Made by a program: the position numbers and the translations under genes. This document shows positions 1-5,236 of a stretch of 5,236 nucleotides of DNA, piece by piece (within the stretch, counting starts at the first letter, position 1; each line of letters opens with the position of its first letter). The DNA comes from Oscillospiraceae bacterium. GTDB lineage: Bacteria; Bacillota; Clostridia; Oscillospirales; Oscillospiraceae. The notes beneath the pieces are model-generated. The model saw only the letters and a program-made list of their open reading frames with translations. It had not been told where the DNA came from and did not search any database. Location: the NCBI GenBank assembly GCA_017501805.1, contig JAFVWG010000080.1, forward strand, positions 1 through 5,236, given 5' to 3'.

Positions 1-924
1 GTTCGCACCGGTGACGGCGCGTCCGCGGCGTCCGTTGTCGATCAGCGCGTCGACCGCTTCCTGCAGCATACGCTTTTCGTTGCGGATGATGATATCCGGC
101 GCGTTGAGCATATTCAGACGCTTCAGACGGTTGTTGCGGTTGATGACGCGGCGATACAGGTCGTTGAGGTCGGAGGTGGCGAAGCGTCCGCCGTCCAGCT
201 GCACCATCGGGCGCAGTTCGGGCGGGATCACGGGCAGCACGTCCATGACCATCCACTCGGGGCGGTTGCCGGAGTGGTAGAAGGCTTCGACGACCTCGAG
301 CCGCTTGACGATGCGTAGCTTCTTCTGTCCGGAAGCGTTCTTCAGCTCCTCGTGGAGCTCACGGGTCATCTTTTCGAGATCCAGTTCTGCGAGGAGGGTC
401 TTGACAGCCTCCGCGCCCATACCGGCCTTGAAATCGTCCTCATATTTTTCCCGCATATCGCGGTAGTCTTTTTCGGAGAGGATCTGATACTTCTCCAGCG
501 GGCAGTCACCGGGATCGGTGACGATGTAGCTGGCAAAATACAGCACCTTTTCCAGAATTCTGGGGCTGATGTCGAGGATCAGACCCATCCGCGAGGGAAT
601 TCCCTTGAAATACCAGATATGGCTGCAGGGTGCGGCGAGCTCAATGTGACCCATACGCTCGCGGCGAACCTTGGCCTTGGTGACTTCAACGCCGCAGCGT
701 TCGCAGATCTTGCCCTTGTAGCGGATCTTCTTATATTTGCCGCAGTGGCACTCCCAGTCCTTGGTCGGTCCAAAGATCTTTTCGCAGAACAGACCGTCCC
801 GCTCCGGCTTCAGGGTGCGGTAGTTGATGGTCTCGGGCTTCTTGACCTCGCCGTAGGACCATTCGCGGATCTTCTCCGGAGATGCAATGCCGATCTTGAT
901 AGCGTCAAATGTTGCGTAACTCAT
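1..924 (-). CDS. rpoC: DNA-directed RNA polymerase subunit beta' (5' part, truncated by window edge)
   Basis: Encodes the N-terminal 308 residues of the beta' subunit, which with beta forms the catalytic cleft of RNA polymerase. The ATG at 924-922 begins MSYATFDAIKIGIASPEKIR, a standard beta' start, and follows a perfect Shine-Dalgarno by 7 nt. Residues 59-77 carry the zinc-binding site as C59-x-C61-x12-C74-x2-C77, the usual beta' spacing. The clamp follows (GHIELAAP near 92-99, WYFKGIPSRMGL near 104-115), then the lid region (LDGGRFATSDLNDLYRR near 243-259). The last part is the sigma-binding clamp coiled coil, about 255-305 (NRNNRLKRLNMLNAPDII, then NEKRMLQEAVDALIDNGRRG). The window ends at GRAVTGAN, just as the rudder begins, so the catalytic NADFDGD motif lies outside. 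No frameshift or stop is present in the visible part. It is co-transcribed with rpoB: the gap is 15 nt and holds no terminator. Confidence 0.98.
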   Translation of the reverse strand, partial: MSYATFDAIKIGIASPEKIREWSYGEVKKPETINYRTLKPERDGLFCEKIFGPTKDWECHCGKYKKIRYKGKICERCGVEVTKAKVRRERMGHIELAAPCSHIWYFKGIPSRMGLILDISPRILEKVLYFASYIVTDPGDCPLEKYQILSEKDYRDMREKYEDDFKAGMGAEAVKTLLAELDLEKMTRELHEELKNASGQKKLRIVKRLEVVEAFYHSGNRPEWMVMDVLPVIPPELRPMVQLDGGRFATSDLNDLYRRVINRNNRLKRLNMLNAPDIIIRNEKRMLQEAVDALIDNGRRGRAVTGAN

Positions 925-931
925 CGTATTG

Positions 932-939
932 CCTCCTCC

Positions 940-941
<2 letters not shown>
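932..941 (-). promoter_or_regulatory. rpoC ribosome binding site overlapping the rpoB stop codon
   Basis: On the minus strand the sequence reads AAGGAGGAGG, ending 7 nt before the rpoC ATG (924-922). It is an almost perfect anti-16S match. The rpoB stop TAA (942-940) supplies its first bases (TAAGGAGGAGG), so a ribosome ending rpoB sits on the rpoC binding site. This arrangement favours translational coupling and equal output of beta and beta'. Confidence 0.93.
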
Positions 942-4680
<3,739 letters not shown>

Positions 4681-4683
<3 letters not shown>

Positions 4684-4710
4684 TCATCACAGCCTTTCTT
4701 TTGTCCTGTG
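4681..4710 (-). promoter_or_regulatory. rpoB translation initiation region with TTG start and SD in a hairpin loop
   Basis: The minus strand reads CACAG (4710-4706 complement of CTGTG), a 13-nt loop, then CTGTG (4692-4688), a perfect 5-bp stem. The loop contains the purine-rich AAAGAAAGG (4701-4693), the only SD-like sequence near the start. From AAAGG to the TTG start is 9 nt, while the nearest in-frame ATG (4677) would be 15 nt away, so TTG fits best. An SD exposed in a loop can be a normal accessible site or a protein or RNA target; the sequence does not say which. Confidence 0.6.
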
Positions 4711-4734
4711 TTGTTTTCTTTTCGTCACCGCTTC

Positions 4735-4755
4735 CGGATTCGGCCTTCGGCTCCG
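4735..4755 (-). other. Small compound hairpin in the rpoB leader
   Basis: On the minus strand CGGA (4755-4752) is followed directly by GCC, a GAA triloop and GGC (4751-4743), then a CGAA bulge, and closed by TCCG (4738-4735). The two helices stack on one side. The structure is short and could be chance in GC-rich DNA. Confidence 0.35.
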
Positions 4756-4778
4756 ACTTGCCCTTTGCCGCTGCAAAC

Positions 4779-4857
4779 GCGCCGCAAGAACTTGAAATAC
4801 ACAAAGTATGCCTGCGTTCTTTCGGCTTTTTGCAATGACAAAATCCTGCGTCGGCGC
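4779..4857 (-). ncRNA. Candidate branched structured RNA in the rpoB leader
   Basis: On the minus strand GCGCCG (4857-4852) pairs with CGGCGC (4784-4779), enclosing two hairpins. The first is TTTTG/CAAAA (4843-4839 with 4832-4828, 6-nt loop). The second is AAGAAC/GTTCTT (4821-4816 with 4791-4786), with an inner ATAC/GTAT (4809-4806 with 4800-4797, 5-nt loop). The result resembles a three-way junction. No riboswitch or ribosomal-protein leader family is recognised. The loop segment ATACTTTGTGTAT looks like something I have met in other Clostridia leaders, but I cannot verify that. It could be a regulatory element acting on rpoB, or simply a stable leader fold. Confidence 0.45.
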
Positions 4858-4966
4858 TCTTGTCTCCATCCGTCAGCGGTTCCACAGTTTTTCGGGACAG
4901 CATTTTACGCTCGCATCCCTTCGTGCGATACGCGCGGGCAAGCGGAAAGTTTTTTCAAATTCCCTC

Positions 4967-4995
4967 TTGCAATGCGCTCCCGTGTGTGCTATACT
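4967..4995 (+). promoter_or_regulatory. Plus-strand sigma-A type promoter pointing away from rpoB
   Basis: TTGCAA (4967-4972), a 17-bp spacer, and TATACT (4990-4995) preceded by TGC (4987-4989), an extended -10. This matches the consensus for a vegetative promoter at both boxes with ideal spacing. Predicted start is about 5002-5005. No protein gene lies downstream on this strand in the window, but a strong terminator does, at 5061-5098, supporting a short non-coding transcript. Confidence 0.6.
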
Positions 4996-5010
4996 GTTTC
5001 CCGTAAACAG
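4994..5010. repeat. Perfect 6-bp inverted repeat at the plus-strand start site
   Basis: CTGTTT (4994-4999), 5-nt loop, AAACAG (5005-5010). It overlaps the last bases of the plus-strand -10 box and covers its predicted transcription start. As DNA it could be an operator. In the rpoB mRNA it would be the second leader hairpin. Confidence 0.45.
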
Positions 5011-5051
5011 GGGAATTTCCATATGCCGCTATTGCCGCATTATGGAAAACC

Positions 5052-5080
5052 ATTCTATCACAGGATGACTTCAAAGTCAA
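5052..5080 (-). promoter_or_regulatory. Main rpoBC promoter (extended -10) with A-rich UP-like element
   Basis: On the minus strand: TTGACT (5080-5075), 17-bp spacer, TAGAAT (5057-5052), with TGA directly before the -10, an extended -10. Upstream of the -35 lie A-tracts A5 and A6 (5098-5094, 5092-5087), placed about where an UP element contacts the alpha C-terminal domains. Start is predicted near 5045-5043, giving a leader of ~360 nt to rpoB. It is the best minus-strand promoter seen between the terminator at 5139-5101 and rpoB. Confidence 0.75.
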
Positions 5081-5098
5081 TCCTGCTTTTTTGTTTTT
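5061..5098 (+). terminator. Intrinsic terminator on the plus strand, end of the candidate small RNA
   Basis: CAGGATGACT (5061-5070) pairs with AGTC (5075-5078) and ATCCTG (5080-5085), loop TCAA, one bulged A at 5079. It is followed by C, T6, G, T5 (5086-5098). This is a textbook Rho-independent terminator on the plus strand. On the minus strand there is no U-tract after the stem. The right arm contains the rpoB -35 box. Confidence 0.75.
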
Positions 5099-5100
5099 AT

Positions 5101-5139
5101 GGACAAATAATAATAAATATCCCCCCGCATAGCGGGGGG
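5101..5139 (-). terminator. Terminator of the upstream minus-strand unit, possibly bidirectional
   Basis: A perfect 8-bp GC stem, GCGGGGGG against CCCCCCGC (5132-5139 with 5121-5128), triloop ATA. On the minus strand it is followed by ATATTTATTATTATTTG (5120-5104), a T-rich tail. It would stop transcription arriving from the right, probably from the unseen upstream neighbour, before the rpoBC promoter. On the plus strand a weaker TATTTCATTTT tail follows, so it may also back up the plus-strand terminator. Confidence 0.65.
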
Positions 5140-5152
5140 GTATTTCATTTTC

Positions 5153-5163
5153 GGGCGTAGCCC
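5153..5163. repeat. Short perfect hairpin GGGC-GTA-GCCC
   Basis: GGGC (5153-5156), loop GTA, GCCC (5160-5163), followed by TAATATTA on the plus strand. It sits between two larger palindromes and is probably part of the same palindrome cluster. Confidence 0.4.
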
Positions 5164-5171
5164 TAATATTA

Positions 5172-5211
5172 CTGGCTGCGCACAAGTGCGCTTTTTATTG
5201 GCCTGCCAGCC
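5172..5211 (+). terminator. Terminator-like hairpin on the plus strand near the right edge
   Basis: GCGCAC (5178-5183), AA, GTGCGC (5186-5191), then TTTTTATT (5192-5199); in practice a 5-bp stem with a CAAG-type loop. An outer pair CTGGC (5172-5176) and GCCAG (5205-5209) could enclose it. No plus-strand gene ends here, so it may be a back-up terminator, or belong to a dispersed palindromic repeat. The remaining bases to 5236 show no recognisable gene; the minus-strand frame that enters there and stops at 5198-5196 does not resemble the L7/L12 C-terminus. Confidence 0.4.
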
Positions 5212-5236
5212 GTGCATCTGTTACTTGCCACCCGTA

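Larger units (their letters stand above)
4684..5043 (-). other. rpoBC mRNA 5' leader, about 360 nt, no convincing gene
   Basis: This is the transcribed untranslated region predicted between the rpoB promoter and the rpoB start. It is long for a housekeeping operon leader. No protein family is recognisable in any frame, and open frames here lack credible starts. It contains successive stem-loops: a 5'-end hairpin (5048-5016), a 6-bp hairpin (5010-4994), a branched structure (4857-4779), a small compound hairpin (4755-4735) and the hairpin at the ribosome binding site (4710-4688). None is followed by a U-tract on the minus strand, so I see no attenuator of the classical kind. The 5' boundary depends on the inferred promoter. 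Confidence 0.6.
5003..5098 (+). ncRNA. Candidate small RNA, about 90 nt, overlapping and antisense to the rpoB mRNA 5' end
   Basis: Bounded by the promoter at 4967-4995 and the terminator at 5061-5098. Predicted fold: a single-stranded start containing AGGGGAA, then a hairpin TTTCCATATGC (5016-5026) pairing with GCATTATGGAAA (5037-5048, one bulged T at 5040) around a 10-nt loop, a short linker, and the terminator hairpin. Its first ~41 nt are the exact complement of the predicted rpoB leader start (5043-5003), so the two RNAs carry mirror hairpins able to pair. No Rfam family is recognised. An ATG at 5023 with AGGGG 9 nt upstream opens a 45-codon frame to 5160, but it runs through the terminator, so I regard it as non-coding. 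Confidence 0.5.

Noticed and set aside
4805..4835. Possible second minus-strand promoter, TTGCAA with CATACT
   Set aside because: The spacer is 19 bp and the -10 lacks the leading T; it also coincides with the candidate structured RNA helices. Much weaker than the promoter at 5052-5080.
4808..5068. 86-codon plus-strand frame antisense to the rpoB leader
   Set aside because: No SD at the ATG, composition of a random frame, and it ends inside the terminator stem.
5023..5160. 45-codon plus-strand frame starting within the candidate small RNA, with AGGGG 9 nt upstream
   Set aside because: The start context is acceptable, but the frame passes through the intrinsic terminator after ~20 codons and then through the GC palindrome, so the transcript would end without a stop codon.
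4955..5185. 76-codon minus-strand frame across the rpoB promoter
   Set aside because: It reads through the GC-rich terminator, the promoter and the small-RNA region; no SD and no family resemblance.

Overview
The window is the start of an rpoBC transcription unit on the minus strand, read from right to left. It holds a complete rpoB (RNA polymerase beta subunit, 1247 aa) followed after 15 nt by the first 308 codons of rpoC (beta' subunit), which runs off the left edge. The proteins look like those of a Gram-positive Clostridia-type Firmicute. The evidence is a Firmicutes-style beta flap and rif region (DVHYSHYGRMCPIETPEG), a four-cysteine beta' zinc site, a very strong AAGGAGGAGG Shine-Dalgarno and GC-rich third positions. 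An Oscillospirales (Ruminococcaceae-like) gut bacterium is my best guess, but it is an inference from general resemblance only.

Layout by position: 1-924 (-) rpoC 5' part; 925-941 (-) its ribosome binding site, overlapping the rpoB stop codon; 940-4683 (-) rpoB; 4684-5043 (-) a ~360-nt untranslated leader with several stem-loops; 5052-5080 (-) a near-consensus extended -10 promoter for rpoBC; 5101-5211 a cluster of palindromes, including a likely terminator for whatever lies upstream; 5212-5236 nothing recognisable. The usual upstream neighbours rplJ-rplL are not visible, and a terminator plus a promoter separate rpoBC from anything further right.

The most interesting part is 4967-5098. On the plus strand, facing away from rpoB, there is a second near-consensus promoter (TTGCAA-17-TATACT, with TG extension). 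About 60 nt after its predicted start comes an excellent intrinsic terminator (10-bp stem, then T6GT5). Together they predict a ~90-nt small RNA. The rpoB promoter lies inside this unit on the opposite strand: the terminator stem contains the rpoB -35 box, and the terminator U-tract is, on the other strand, an A-rich UP-like element for rpoB. The first ~41 nt of the small RNA would be perfectly complementary to the first ~41 nt of the rpoB mRNA leader. This is compatible with transcriptional interference or antisense control of RNA polymerase synthesis. It is a prediction from sequence only.
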